Shown: positions 50,776-59,635, counted from the stretch's first letter. The stretch is 64,000 nucleotides of DNA from Acidobacteriota bacterium (GCA_031271905.1 JAISUT010000028.1:1-64000), one strand, 5' to 3'. A program made the numbers and translations. The notes: a model not told the origin generated them from the sequence alone.

Positions 50776-51933
50776 ATGTCTTCTCCGATTTTCTCACGGG
50801 AAAAGGAACCGGCGGGTTGGCCTTTCCTCCGTTGCTTTTTGGTGTTCTTGCTGGTCGCAGGTTGCGCCGCGTTCTTGCTCGCGACCGTCTCCACCGTGAT
50901 GGAAGCCGGCAAAGGGGCGATGCCGTCGCCCGTGCCGGGGCATCCGCCGGCGGTCGCGGCGGTCGCTGCGACAACACCGGAGATCCCGCCAGCCAGCGAG
51001 CCGGCAAGTGCGCCGGAAACCGGTTCGGCAACGGTCGCCGACGCCGAACCGCACGCCGGACTGGCGAAAAAGGCGTACCTCGCGGGCGAGGATCCGGCGT
51101 TCGCCGCCAAACACGGCTGGCCGGTCGCATACCCGGCGCCGCTGGACGGCGCGATCCTCCCCGGCAAGAGGATCGTCGCCTACTACGGCAATCCGCGCTC
51201 GACGCGGATGGGGGTGCTGGGCGAGTATCCCAAGGACGAGATGCTGGAGCGGTTGCGGCGGGAGGTGGAGAACTGGCGCGAGGCAGACCCGGAGCACGAG
51301 GTGCAACCCGCCCTGCACCTGGTCGCCGTGGTCGCGCAGGGGACGCCCGGAGCGTCGAAGAAGTACCGCCTGCCCATGCCCGACGAACTCATCCGGGAGG
51401 TGCATGGTTGGGCGCGGGAGGCGGGGGCGCTCCTGTTCATCGACATCCAGACGGGGCACGACGACATCCGCACCTTGCTGCCCCGCTTCGCGTGGATACT
51501 GGAAAACCCCGACGTCCACCTGGGCATCGACCCCGAGTTCAACCTAGTGGGCAGCGACAAGGTGCCGGGGACGAAGATCGGCTCGTTCGACGCCGAGGAC
51601 ATCAACTACGCCTCAGCCTATCTGCGGGACATCGTGAGGGAGCGCGGCCTGCCGCCGAAAGTCCTCGTCGTCCACCGCTTCACGCGCCGCATGGTGACGG
51701 GCGCGGACAAGATCGAGCTGCGCCCCGAAGTCGCGGTCGTCATGAACATGGACGGTTGGGGCGCGCCGTTCTTGAAGCGGGACACGTACCGGGACTACAT
51801 CGTCCGCGAGCCGGTGCAGTTCACCGGCTTCAAGCTCTTCTACCACAACGACACCAAGGGCGGCCACCCGCTGCTCACGCCGAGCCAGATCCTCCGCCTG
51901 ATCCCGACGCCGCTCTACATCCAGTACCAATAG
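50776..51933 (+). CDS. Exported or membrane-anchored protein of an uncharacterised family
   Basis: The 385-residue protein starts at ATG 50776; longer starts are not convincing. One N-terminal hydrophobic segment (about 17-42: LRCFLVFLLVAGCAAFLLAT) could be an anchor or, with VAGC, a weak lipobox. An Ala/Pro-rich linker follows. The globular part (about 120-385) reads like a TIM-barrel-type chain of beta strands: KRIVAYYGNPRSTRMGVLGE, LLFIDIQTGHDDIR, VHLGIDPEFNL, KVLVVHRFTRRMV, VVMNMDGWGAP, FTGFKLFYHNDTKGG and a final TPLYIQYQ. I recall similar secreted proteins in several phyla but no assigned function; a glycan-related role is speculation. Confidence 0.65.
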   Translation: MSSPIFSREKEPAGWPFLRCFLVFLLVAGCAAFLLATVSTVMEAGKGAMPSPVPGHPPAVAAVAATTPEIPPASEPASAPETGSATVADAEPHAGLAKKAYLAGEDPAFAAKHGWPVAYPAPLDGAILPGKRIVAYYGNPRSTRMGVLGEYPKDEMLERLRREVENWREADPEHEVQPALHLVAVVAQGTPGASKKYRLPMPDELIREVHGWAREAGALLFIDIQTGHDDIRTLLPRFAWILENPDVHLGIDPEFNLVGSDKVPGTKIGSFDAEDINYASAYLRDIVRERGLPPKVLVVHRFTRRMVTGADKIELRPEVAVVMNMDGWGAPFLKRDTYRDYIVREPVQFTGFKLFYHNDTKGGHPLLTPSQILRLIPTPLYIQYQ

Positions 51934-52105
51934 CGACCAGGGCGCGACACCTGCGGGGCGGCGCGTGCGGGGCGGGGGGCGCCACCCCCTCCCCATGGCG
52001 CGTCGCCATCAGGGAACCATCAACGAAATATTTCGAAAGTTACTTTGATGCATGGTCGATATTCTATTCCGGCGCGTCTGCGGACTGCGAACGGGAGAAA
52101 AATCG

Positions 52106-53581
52106 ATGCCTGCGGAATTCTTGAAAACGACGGACGACGCGGAAGGGATACCGAAAGACCTGCGCAAGCGGTTGCAGTCATGCAGGACGCTTCCCAGCGT
52201 CCCCGCCGTGGTGGTGCAGGTGCTGGACCTGGTGCAGAACCCGGACGACATCGGGACGGCGGACCTCGCCAAGGTGGTCGCGCGCGACCCGGCGCTCGTG
52301 GCGAAGATATTGAAGGTCGCCAACTCCGCATGGTGCGGCATCACCCGCGAGGTGAAGACGCTGGAGCAGGCGGTCATCCTCCTGGGGCTTTCCGGGACGA
52401 TGAGCCTCGCGCTCAGTTTTTCACTGGTGCGGAGCGTGAAGCCGGGGGCGGGCGTGGGCTTCGACCATCAGCAATACTGGCGTCGCGCGATCATCTCCGC
52501 CGCCGCCTCGGTCGCCGCCGGGATGGCGCTCAAGACCGCCCATCGCGAGGAGTTGTTCCTGACCGGGCTGTTGCAGGACATCGGCATGCTCGTGCTCAAC
52601 GAGGCGGTGCCGGAATACGGGCGCATGGCGGCGTCGGCGCTGAACGACCACATGGCGCTGGTCGAGATCGAGCGCAGGGAGTTGCAGGCGGACCACGCCC
52701 AGGTCGGCGCGTGGTTCCTGCATCGCTGGGGGTTGCCCGACGGGCTGGTGGCGGCGGTGCGCGGGAGCCACGGGAGCGAAAAGAGCGACTGCCCGTTGAA
52801 CGACTCGACGGCGCTCAGCAGCCGCATCGCGGACATCTGGATCAACGCCGAGTCCGTCAAGGCGGTGGAGGACGCCGCCGACGCCGCCGACTCGCTGTTC
52901 GGCTTGGGGCAGGAGGGGTTGAACCGCATCTTGACCCAGACTGCGGAGGACTTCCCGTCGATGGTGGCGGACCTGGACATGAAAGTCGGCGACGAGTTCC
53001 AGATCGACAGGCTCCTAGACCAGTCGCGGGACGCCATCGCCGAGATCAACGTGCAGATGATCCGCGAGGCGCGGGGGCTGGCGGCGCAGGCGCAACGCGA
53101 CTCGCTGACCTCGCTCTACAACCGCTCCTACCTGGAGCAGATACTGGACAACCAGTTCACGCGCAGCGCCAGCCTGGGGCAACCGTTGACGGCGATCTTC
53201 ATCGACGTTGACAACTTCAAGGGCATCAACGACACCTACGGCCATGCGGGCGGCGACGTCGTGCTGGTCGAGATCGCCAAGACCATACAGTCGGCGGTGC
53301 GCAACTACGACACCGTGGTGCGCTACGGCGGCGACGAGTTCATCGCCCTGCTGGCGAACGCCCCGTATGGCGTGGGGGCGGACGTATCCGAACGCATCCG
53401 CACGCTGGTGGCCGACCGGGTTTACGACGTCGGCGAGGGGACGGAAATCACCGCCACCGTCTCGATCGGCCATGCGACCATGCTGTCCAAAGCGGAGATG
53501 GCGACGCCGAAAGCGCTGCTCGAAGCCGCCGACAAAAACCTCTACATCGCGAAATCCAACGGGCGCAACTGCGTCGCGTGA
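52106..53581 (+). CDS. HDOD-GGDEF signalling protein (diguanylate cyclase)
   Basis: The 491-residue cytoplasmic protein starts at ATG 52106 behind GGGAGAAAA. An HDOD domain occupies about 20-235 (LPSVPAVVVQVLDLVQNPDD, VARDPALVAKILKVANSAW, VILLGLSG, LFLTGLLQDIGMLVLNE). The GGDEF domain starts at about 325 (DSLTSLYNRSYLEQ) and has an intact G408-G-D-E-F412 plus an RxxD product-inhibition site (R399-N-Y-D402) five residues before it. It should therefore make cyclic di-GMP and be feedback-inhibited. No receiver domain is present, so the input is probably the HDOD module. The 172-base gap upstream shows no gene. Confidence 0.92.
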   Translation: MPAEFLKTTDDAEGIPKDLRKRLQSCRTLPSVPAVVVQVLDLVQNPDDIGTADLAKVVARDPALVAKILKVANSAWCGITREVKTLEQAVILLGLSGTMSLALSFSLVRSVKPGAGVGFDHQQYWRRAIISAAASVAAGMALKTAHREELFLTGLLQDIGMLVLNEAVPEYGRMAASALNDHMALVEIERRELQADHAQVGAWFLHRWGLPDGLVAAVRGSHGSEKSDCPLNDSTALSSRIADIWINAESVKAVEDAADAADSLFGLGQEGLNRILTQTAEDFPSMVADLDMKVGDEFQIDRLLDQSRDAIAEINVQMIREARGLAAQAQRDSLTSLYNRSYLEQILDNQFTRSASLGQPLTAIFIDVDNFKGINDTYGHAGGDVVLVEIAKTIQSAVRNYDTVVRYGGDEFIALLANAPYGVGADVSERIRTLVADRVYDVGEGTEITATVSIGHATMLSKAEMATPKALLEAADKNLYIAKSNGRNCVA

Positions 53582-53602
53582 AGCGCGCCGCGCACGGGCG
53601 CG

Positions 53603-54547
53603 TCACCTCGGCCGTTCGGCGGAGAGGGCCTGGTCCTTGGGGACGCTCAGATAGCCGCCCGCCTTGTCCTTCTGCACCCAGTTGACCACCACTTCGTAAC
53701 GGATGCGGTTCTGCCCGACCAGGAACTGCACCGGCTCGTTGATCATCCGGTCTTTCTTCTCCAGCTTGCTGTCGTCCACGTAGACCTTGACGTTGTACCT
53801 GCCCTTCTTGACGTCGGTCTTGGTCAACTGCAAGCGGATGTCGCCCACCTTCACCAACGCCTTCTTGTCCGGGAGGGTGAACTCGTAGTAGTCCCGCTCC
53901 CCCTTCAGGCGCAGTTGCGCGAGCTCGGTGGAGTTTTTGGCGACGGCGGCAGAGAGCGAGTCGCGCACATCGACGAGCTGGCGTTGCGTCCCCTCCAGGT
54001 CGCGGCGGGTGTTGGCGAGGTCGGCCTTGACCGTGACGACGTCCTCCTTGACGCCGCCGACCTCCGTGTTCACCTTGCCGATCTTCGTCTCGGCCTCGGC
54101 CTTGGCGGCCTGGACCTGGGCTTCCAAGGTCTGCGTCCGGGTCGAGATCGCCTGCGTCAGCTCCTGCCTGGTCTTCTTGCCTTCCTCCTGGAGCCGGGCG
54201 GCGGCCTGCTCGACCTTCTCCTGGGTGTCGTCAACCGCCTGCTCCAGGTCGGACGCCAGGCTGGAGACCTTGTTGGAGATGGCGGCCTCGGTCACCTTGT
54301 GGCTGGTCTCCAGCTCGGCGATGCGCCCCGCCAGCGCGGCGATCTCGGCGTCTTTCGCCTTTTTCGACCTGATGTTGTCGTAGAACAGCCAGGCGACAGC
54401 CAATATCAGGATGAGGATGAGCGCCAGCTTCACCGGTTCCGGCACCAACCCCTTCTCCGCGACGACCACGGGTTTCGGCGGTACTGGAGCGGCAGGCGGC
54501 GCTTGCGGCGCCGACGGCTGTTGGAGATTCAACCCTTCTGTGTCCAT
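53603..54547 (-). CDS. Single-pass membrane protein with long periplasmic coiled coil
   Basis: The 314-residue protein starts at ATG 54547 behind GGAGGG. A Pro-rich cytoplasmic segment (about 8-36) precedes one transmembrane helix (about 39-58: VKLALILILILAVAWLFYDN). A long heptad-rich coiled coil (about 65-215) and a beta-rich C-terminal domain (about 220-305: RDYYEFTLPDKKALVKVGDI, NRIRYEVVVNWVQKDK) follow. No named family is recognised. A structural or envelope-spanning role is plausible. It is convergent with the HDOD-GGDEF gene, 21 bases apart. A short-form repeat lies 15 bases upstream of its start. Confidence 0.7.
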   Translation of the reverse strand: MDTEGLNLQQPSAPQAPPAAPVPPKPVVVAEKGLVPEPVKLALILILILAVAWLFYDNIRSKKAKDAEIAALAGRIAELETSHKVTEAAISNKVSSLASDLEQAVDDTQEKVEQAAARLQEEGKKTRQELTQAISTRTQTLEAQVQAAKAEAETKIGKVNTEVGGVKEDVVTVKADLANTRRDLEGTQRQLVDVRDSLSAAVAKNSTELAQLRLKGERDYYEFTLPDKKALVKVGDIRLQLTKTDVKKGRYNVKVYVDDSKLEKKDRMINEPVQFLVGQNRIRYEVVVNWVQKDKAGGYLSVPKDQALSAERPR

Positions 54548-54562
54548 CGCTATCCCTCCGAA

Positions 54563-54625
54563 GGGAACCTCTGAAAACCCCGGATACTGCGTTGCGCCTT
54601 GCCTGCGAAGTTTTTAGAGGCCCCC
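54563..54625. repeat. Dispersed gene-end repeat, short form (copy E), overlapping a CDS
   Basis: The ends are GGGAACCTCTGAAAA (54563) and TTTTTAGAGGCCCCC (to 54625), with the core CGGATACTGCGTTGCGCCTT. On the minus strand the right end reads GGC CTC TAA, the last codons and stop of the APC permease gene (stop at 54614-54616). It fills almost all of the gap between that gene and the coiled-coil gene. Confidence 0.88.
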
Positions 54626-55969
54626 CAAATGGTTTTTATTTTCAGATCCCTTGTTTTTGCTGGTGAGGAAGTAGCCGCCGAGCGAGGCGAGGATGCACGC
54701 CCCGACCCAGAGGCACAGCGTCCAGGACTCCGTGAAGCCGAAGTAGAGCATGACCCCCGCCAGCGCCAGGTAGCAACAGGCGGCGGCGATGACCGACGCC
54801 GACGGGCGCGGGTACTCCTTGCGTCGGAACGCGACCCAGAAGATCGAGAAGACGGTCAGCGCCGAGAAGAGCGTCAGGATGGCGCCGACGTTGTTGAGCA
54901 CCTCTTGCAAACGGTAGACGAAGACCAGGAACAAGGCGATGACGCCTTGCAGCACCACGGCGCCGACGGGCGGCTTGCCCGCCTTACCCCGGAGCGCCGC
55001 TGGCAGGAAGCCGTCCCGCGCCATCGCGGCGTAGACCCTCGGGCCGAGGAACGTCATGGCGCTGACGGCGGAGACGAAGGCGATGATCGCCAAGACCGAC
55101 ATGCAGGCGGCACCCTCCTCGCCCAGGATGTGCTTCATGATGAGGTGGCCGAGCGTGATGAGGCTCGGCTCGTCCTTCAACACGGCATTTTTCATGTTGT
55201 AGTTGAAACCGCCCGCGATCTGCTCCGGCGTCAGGTTGGCGACGAAGACCCAGTTGACGAAGAGGTAGAGGACGCCGACGATGACACACCCCAGCACCAG
55301 GGCGCGCGGCACGTCGCGTTTGGGATCTTTGAATTCGGAGGCGGCGTAGACGGCGGCGTTCCAGCCGCTGAAGGCGAAGGCGACGTAGAAGAGGTTGCGC
55401 ATGAAGGGGCTGAGGGGGAACCCCTCCGACGGGGTGGTCGGCGTCCAGGCGGGCCAGGAGTTGCTGCCTCCGATCAAGCCCGCGACGATGAAGCCGACCA
55501 CCAAGATGAGCTTCAGCGCCACCAGCGCGTTCTGCGACGCCAAGGAGAAGCGGAGCCCGACGGCGTGGACGGCGGTCAGCACAGCGATCATCAGCGCGGC
55601 GAAGACGACGGGGTTCACCCCGGGGTGCAGGGTGCGGGCGAACGCCCCCGCCGCGACGGCGTCCAGCGCGATGGGCGCGGAGAAGCCGAGCAACAGCGAC
55701 GCCCATCCCGCCAGGTAGCCGAGCGCCGGGTGGACCAGCGTGGAGAGGAAGCGGTACTCCCCGCCCGACTGCGGCACGAGCTGCGCGATGCCGGAGTACG
55801 CCTTGGCGCCGGCCAGGGCGAACAGCGTGCCGATGAGCCACGCCGCCAATATCTGCTTGGGGTTCAGGTCTTGCGCCATATATCCGGTGCTGATGAACAC
55901 CCCCGCGCCAATCATGTTGGCGACCACCATCCCCACCCCGGAACACATCCCCAGCCGACGATCTTTCAT
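54614..55969 (-). CDS. APC-family amino acid permease
   Basis: The 451-residue membrane protein starts at ATG 55969. About 12 hydrophobic helices are visible. The first-helix motif GVGMVVANMIGAGVFISTG is the APC unwound-helix substrate site. AYSGIAQLVPQSGGEYRFLS, YVAFAFSGWNAAVYAASEFK and RVYAAMARDGFLP are typical of the LAT/amino acid transporter branch. It probably exchanges or imports amino acids. The C-terminal tail (TSKNKGSENKNHLGGL) ends within the dispersed repeat. Confidence 0.9.
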   Translation of the reverse strand: MKDRRLGMCSGVGMVVANMIGAGVFISTGYMAQDLNPKQILAAWLIGTLFALAGAKAYSGIAQLVPQSGGEYRFLSTLVHPALGYLAGWASLLLGFSAPIALDAVAAGAFARTLHPGVNPVVFAALMIAVLTAVHAVGLRFSLASQNALVALKLILVVGFIVAGLIGGSNSWPAWTPTTPSEGFPLSPFMRNLFYVAFAFSGWNAAVYAASEFKDPKRDVPRALVLGCVIVGVLYLFVNWVFVANLTPEQIAGGFNYNMKNAVLKDEPSLITLGHLIMKHILGEEGAACMSVLAIIAFVSAVSAMTFLGPRVYAAMARDGFLPAALRGKAGKPPVGAVVLQGVIALFLVFVYRLQEVLNNVGAILTLFSALTVFSIFWVAFRRKEYPRPSASVIAAACCYLALAGVMLYFGFTESWTLCLWVGACILASLGGYFLTSKNKGSENKNHLGGL

Positions 55970-56588
55970 ACCCGATCCGACCTCTTTCGCATTGACATGA
56001 CTGCCCCGACCGCCCTGGCCACCTTGGTCGCCATGACCGCTCCGCCGCCCGCCTGACCGTAAACGGCGGCTTTGAAACCCAAGACTATACTACGTCGCCG
56101 CTTTTTTCGCATCACCCTTCGACGCGCCCCGACATCTTCGATGTCTTTGGTGCATCCCGGCGCATTTCGGTTCATGCCGGGAAACACCGGGACGGCGTGG
56201 GGTGGTCGGGGGAGGGGGCGGGGTTTGCGGGGCAGGGCATGGAACGGCGTGGACGCCATATCCGAATCCGAAGAAACACAAACTGTCGGCGCAGCCCCAT
56301 CCCACCGCCCCGCGCTTCCCATCCCGCGTCCGCCATTGCCCCGCGCCGCGCCACGTCCCGAGACCTCGCCCCGAACCCCGTCCCGAACCCCGTGAAACAA
56401 TTCCTATCCTTCTACGGTATCTCATGATAGAATCGCGACTTGCGTACAGTCCGAAACGTTGATGGAACAAGGGGTTGGGTCTAGATGTGACGCCTGTTGG
56501 CAGAAGCGCTGTCGGGAAGGATGGGCGGGAAGATTCACCCTCCATCTTATTTTTCCCTGTAAAATCGTTCGCCGTAAGCCGTGAGAAT
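55970..56588. other. 619-base stretch without a gene, GC-rich with hairpins and short repeats
   Basis: I see no gene here. A small hairpin GACATC-TTC-GATGTC followed by TTT lies at 56131-56148. A larger stem TCCCGGC/GCCGGGA lies at 56155-56161 and 56176-56182. From about 56185 to 56395 the strand shifts from G-rich to C-rich, ending in a tandem of CCCCGAACCCCGT and TCCCGAACCCCGT. The last 190 bases turn AT-richer and probably hold the promoter of the glycosyltransferase run. It marks the boundary between the GC-rich chromosome and the lower-GC polysaccharide cluster. Confidence 0.5.
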
Positions 56589-57467
56589 ATGTCGGAAATC
56601 AATTATTCCATCGTCATTCCGCACAAGGACATCCCGCAGTTGCTACAACGTTGTCTGGATTCCATCCCACTCCGCAGGGACACGCAGGTTGTCATCGTGG
56701 ATGACGACAGCGATCCCGCCACCGTGGACTTCGACCGTTTCCCGGGAGCAGGGCGCCCGGACACGGAAGTCTATTTCACCAAAGAAGGCAAGGGGGCGGG
56801 CTATGCCCGCAATATCGGTTTGGCGCACGCCAGGGGCAAATGGATTATCTTTGCCGACGCCGATGATTTTTTCACGCCATGTTTCGACGAAATGCTGGAC
56901 AGGTACCAAGACGCCGAATATGACATCGTCTATTTCAAAGTAACCAGTGTGGACTCGCAAACGATGCTGCCGCACACGAGGCATCTTCAAATAAATAGTT
57001 GTCTGTCGAAGATACAGGAAACGCATGATTGGAGTTTTTGCGTTTTAATGACGTCCGTGTGGGCTAGATTCATAAAACGCGATTTGCTAAAGCAAAACAA
57101 TATCGTATTCCAAGAAACCGCCGTGGCGAACGACACGCTCTTCTCGGCGAAATTGGCGATGCTTGATTTAAATAGGGTGATCTCGGAAAACATAATCTAT
57201 TGCGTCACCCATAGGGATGGTTCCTTAGAGGGTAATCGCAATATCGGGTCATTGAAAACACGCTTTGAAATCTCATGCCACGCATATCGATTTCTAAAAA
57301 AATCCAAGAAGGCAAATTATTATTACGCGGCATGTGGCTATTGGTGGATGGAGGCATTCTTCAAAAACCGCTTGATCGGCGTGCGCCTTTTACCAGAATT
57401 GTTCGCGACCTGCGGGATTTATTATGGCGTCAAGGGCGTATTTTGGGCATTCGACGGCAGGAGATGA
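56589..57467 (+). CDS. Family 2 (GT-A) glycosyltransferase
   Basis: The 292-residue protein starts at ATG 56589 (MSEINYSIVIPHKDIPQLLQ). GT2 marks are VVIVDDDSDP, the GAGYARNIGLAHARGKWIIF segment and the metal-binding DADD (ADADDFF). The C-terminal part has no long membrane helices. GC is well below that of the chromosome to the left. It is the first of three tandem glycosyltransferase genes, with the next starting eight bases after its stop. It probably adds one sugar to the surface polysaccharide exported by Wzm/Wzt; donor and acceptor are unknown. Confidence 0.85.
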   Translation: MSEINYSIVIPHKDIPQLLQRCLDSIPLRRDTQVVIVDDDSDPATVDFDRFPGAGRPDTEVYFTKEGKGAGYARNIGLAHARGKWIIFADADDFFTPCFDEMLDRYQDAEYDIVYFKVTSVDSQTMLPHTRHLQINSCLSKIQETHDWSFCVLMTSVWARFIKRDLLKQNNIVFQETAVANDTLFSAKLAMLDLNRVISENIIYCVTHRDGSLEGNRNIGSLKTRFEISCHAYRFLKKSKKANYYYAACGYWWMEAFFKNRLIGVRLLPELFATCGIYYGVKGVFWAFDGRR

Positions 57468-57474
57468 GCGGCGC

Positions 57475-58548
57475 ATGATTCATTTTATTTGCCATTATGC
57501 GCTTGATAGCGATTTCCGTCCGACGCTTCGCCGCATGGGGGTCAGGCACAAGATATTTCTCAAAGAAATAAAAATGAATTATAGATATCGTCTCATGCTT
57601 GCAATGAATCGAATGCCGAAATTATTCCTATTCGCGATGGTACATTCTTTCCGATCATGCGTGCTGAGCCGCCCCGCCCCGGATTTCGCCATAATCAGCT
57701 CAGACATGGAAGCCGTCGCATATATATTGATAAAGCACTTGTTTTTCCGATCAAAAACAAAAATAGTTTTCAATAGCTTCATCTTCACAAAAAGCCATGG
57801 TGGGTTTATCGACAGGGGAAAATATATTTTCTTTTGCTTAATATTTAAATTCATCGACTTGGCGATCGTCCATTCCAGACTGGAACAGGAACGGTACTCC
57901 CACTTGTTCAACGGAGGGAAAGCCGTCTTTCGCTTCGTGCCTTGGGGCACGACCATAGACGCCCTGCCGCGACTGCGCGTCAATGCAAAATCATCTGCTG
58001 CCAACAACCGAAATCCTATTGTCGTCGCCGCCGGTCGCTCCAAGCGCGACTACGCCACCTTGTTTAAGGCGATGGAGACGGTCGATGCCGAACTTCGGGT
58101 GATTTGCGATCATAAGGATGCAATTCCCCCGTTGAATATCGGCAAGCACACCGCTATCCTCTCAAATTGCCACGGCGATGATTATCTGCAAGAGTTGTCG
58201 GATGCTACGGTTGTGGTGATCCCGCTGGCGGAGGGCGACATCTCCGCCGGACAGATGGTTTTGATTCACGCCATGGGGTTGGGAAAGGCCGTGATTGTCA
58301 CCGCGACCCCAGGGATACAAGACTACGTCTCGGATCGATCTGACGCTTGGCTTGTCCCGATGGGGGATGATTCGGCGATGCGGCAAGCGATTGAGGGGTT
58401 GCTTGTGAATGATGGGGAGAGGGAGCGGATGGGGCGCAATGCCAAGGATACATATGCCCAAAGGTTTGACACGGGGCATTATCTTGAACGCATCGTGGAT
58501 GTGCTGGAAGAATTTCAAAACACTGAGATTCGGCGCGCTTTTGAATAG
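57475..58548 (+). CDS. Glycosyltransferase, GT-B fold (group 1 / GT4-like)
   Basis: The 357-residue protein starts at ATG 57475, with AGGAG 13 bases upstream. The N-terminal half is basic and hydrophobic and lacks a clear signal peptide. The C-terminal nucleotide-sugar half shows NPIVVAAGRSKRDYATLFKA, YLQELSDATVVVIPLAEGDI, SAGQMVLIHAMGLGKAVIVT and a terminal YAQRFDTGHYLERIVDVLEE. GT-B enzymes usually have an E-x7-E motif, here replaced by SAGQMVLIHAM, so the assignment is by fold pattern. It belongs to the tandem glycosyltransferase run. Confidence 0.75.
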   Translation: MIHFICHYALDSDFRPTLRRMGVRHKIFLKEIKMNYRYRLMLAMNRMPKLFLFAMVHSFRSCVLSRPAPDFAIISSDMEAVAYILIKHLFFRSKTKIVFNSFIFTKSHGGFIDRGKYIFFCLIFKFIDLAIVHSRLEQERYSHLFNGGKAVFRFVPWGTTIDALPRLRVNAKSSAANNRNPIVVAAGRSKRDYATLFKAMETVDAELRVICDHKDAIPPLNIGKHTAILSNCHGDDYLQELSDATVVVIPLAEGDISAGQMVLIHAMGLGKAVIVTATPGIQDYVSDRSDAWLVPMGDDSAMRQAIEGLLVNDGERERMGRNAKDTYAQRFDTGHYLERIVDVLEEFQNTEIRRAFE

Positions 58549-58600
58549 TTCATTGCAAAACCGATTTGCCCGTGGCACAGGGGGTTTTTAAGACGATAGC

Positions 58601-59578
58601 ATGGACAGTGCGATAAAATTGAGCATCATCATACCGGCTTACAACACTGCCGCATTGATCGGGCGTTGCCTGGAAAGCGTTTTTGACCAAGATTTGCCGA
58701 CGGATGATTTCGAAGTGATCGTCGTAAACGACGGTAGCATGGACAACACGCTCGAAGTCATAGAAAATTTCGCAAAAGATAAAAACAACGTAAAAGTGTT
58801 TTCGCAGGAAAACAAACGCCAAGGCGCCGCAAGGAATCTGGGGTTACGGCACGCACGGGGCGAATATATTTGGTTTATCGACAGCGATGATTACATCGAG
58901 GCTAATTGCTACAGGAAGATTTATGAAAAAGCAAACTCATCGAAATTGGATATCCTAAGCTTCGGAAGTTGTCGCATAAACACAGATACAAACTACCGGG
59001 AAGATCATTTTTGCGACAGCAAATACGATTCCGTCGTCATGCGTGGGGAAGACGCTCTTGTTAAAAGACTAGTGCCTATAACCATATGCCACCTCTTTCA
59101 TCATTCGTTCCTCGTCGACAATGACCTCTATTTTAGGGAACAGATGGTGTATGAAGACAACGAATTCATCATAAAATCATATTATTATGCCCAAAGGGTT
59201 TCCTTCGTCAGGGACATTTTTTATTACTACAACATCACCACCCCATCGACGACCCGGTCAACGTCTTCGCAACCTATCTTTGACTTGATAAAGGCGACGA
59301 ATCACACCATCGACTTTTGCAATTCGATTCAAGTGGGGGTGCAGACACGGTGCGCCATGAGCTTTTATGCGATCATTGCATTTAATTGCATATTTGACAA
59401 ATTGAAGCAACAGGGGGGGGATGTTGGGAAAGAGGTTATTCGGAAAATACTCCCCATGAGGAAAAAATTAGTTCCAACCATGCTTTTATCTTTTCATCTA
59501 AAATATTGTTTGGAAGCCATCGTGCTGGCGGTTTCCGTAAAATTGCTTTTAACGATAAACAATATGAGGCGATGCTGA
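58601..59578 (+). CDS. Family 2 (GT-A) glycosyltransferase
   Basis: The 325-residue protein starts at ATG 58601 with only a weak ribosome-binding site. It has the canonical GT2 opening KLSIIIPAYNTAALIGRCLE, then VIVVNDGSMDNT, QGAARNLGLRHARGEYIWFI and the DXD-type DSDDYIE. The C-terminal half has ED-type residues (MVYEDNEFIIKSYYY) expected near the acceptor site, and ends in a hydrophobic stretch (AIVLAVSVKLLLTI) that may contact the membrane. Its base composition is markedly AT-rich. It is the last gene of the plus-strand run, convergent with the next glycosyltransferase. Confidence 0.88.
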   Translation: MDSAIKLSIIIPAYNTAALIGRCLESVFDQDLPTDDFEVIVVNDGSMDNTLEVIENFAKDKNNVKVFSQENKRQGAARNLGLRHARGEYIWFIDSDDYIEANCYRKIYEKANSSKLDILSFGSCRINTDTNYREDHFCDSKYDSVVMRGEDALVKRLVPITICHLFHHSFLVDNDLYFREQMVYEDNEFIIKSYYYAQRVSFVRDIFYYYNITTPSTTRSTSSQPIFDLIKATNHTIDFCNSIQVGVQTRCAMSFYAIIAFNCIFDKLKQQGGDVGKEVIRKILPMRKKLVPTMLLSFHLKYCLEAIVLAVSVKLLLTINNMRRC

Positions 59579-59609
59579 GGGGATGTAGGGGGGGGATGCC
59601 AGTGCAGCC

Positions 59610-59635
59610 ATGCCGCCTGCGTCGGCGGACGGCAT
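59610..59635. terminator. Hairpin between convergent glycosyltransferase genes
   Basis: ATGCCG at 59610-59615 pairs with CGGCAT at 59630-59635, with further internal GCC/GGC pairing. It lies in the 135-base gap between the two convergent glycosyltransferase genes, so it could terminate either strand. No T-run follows. The rest of the gap is G-rich on the plus strand and holds no gene. Confidence 0.35.

Noticed and set aside
54599-56056. A 485-codon plus-strand open frame opposite the APC permease
   Set aside because: Arg/Asp/Gln-rich shadow frame; the minus strand encodes a clear 12-helix permease.
56070-56115. A possible repeat copy near GAAACCCAAGACTATACTACG
   Set aside because: Similarity to the core is weak and there is no inverted end on either side.
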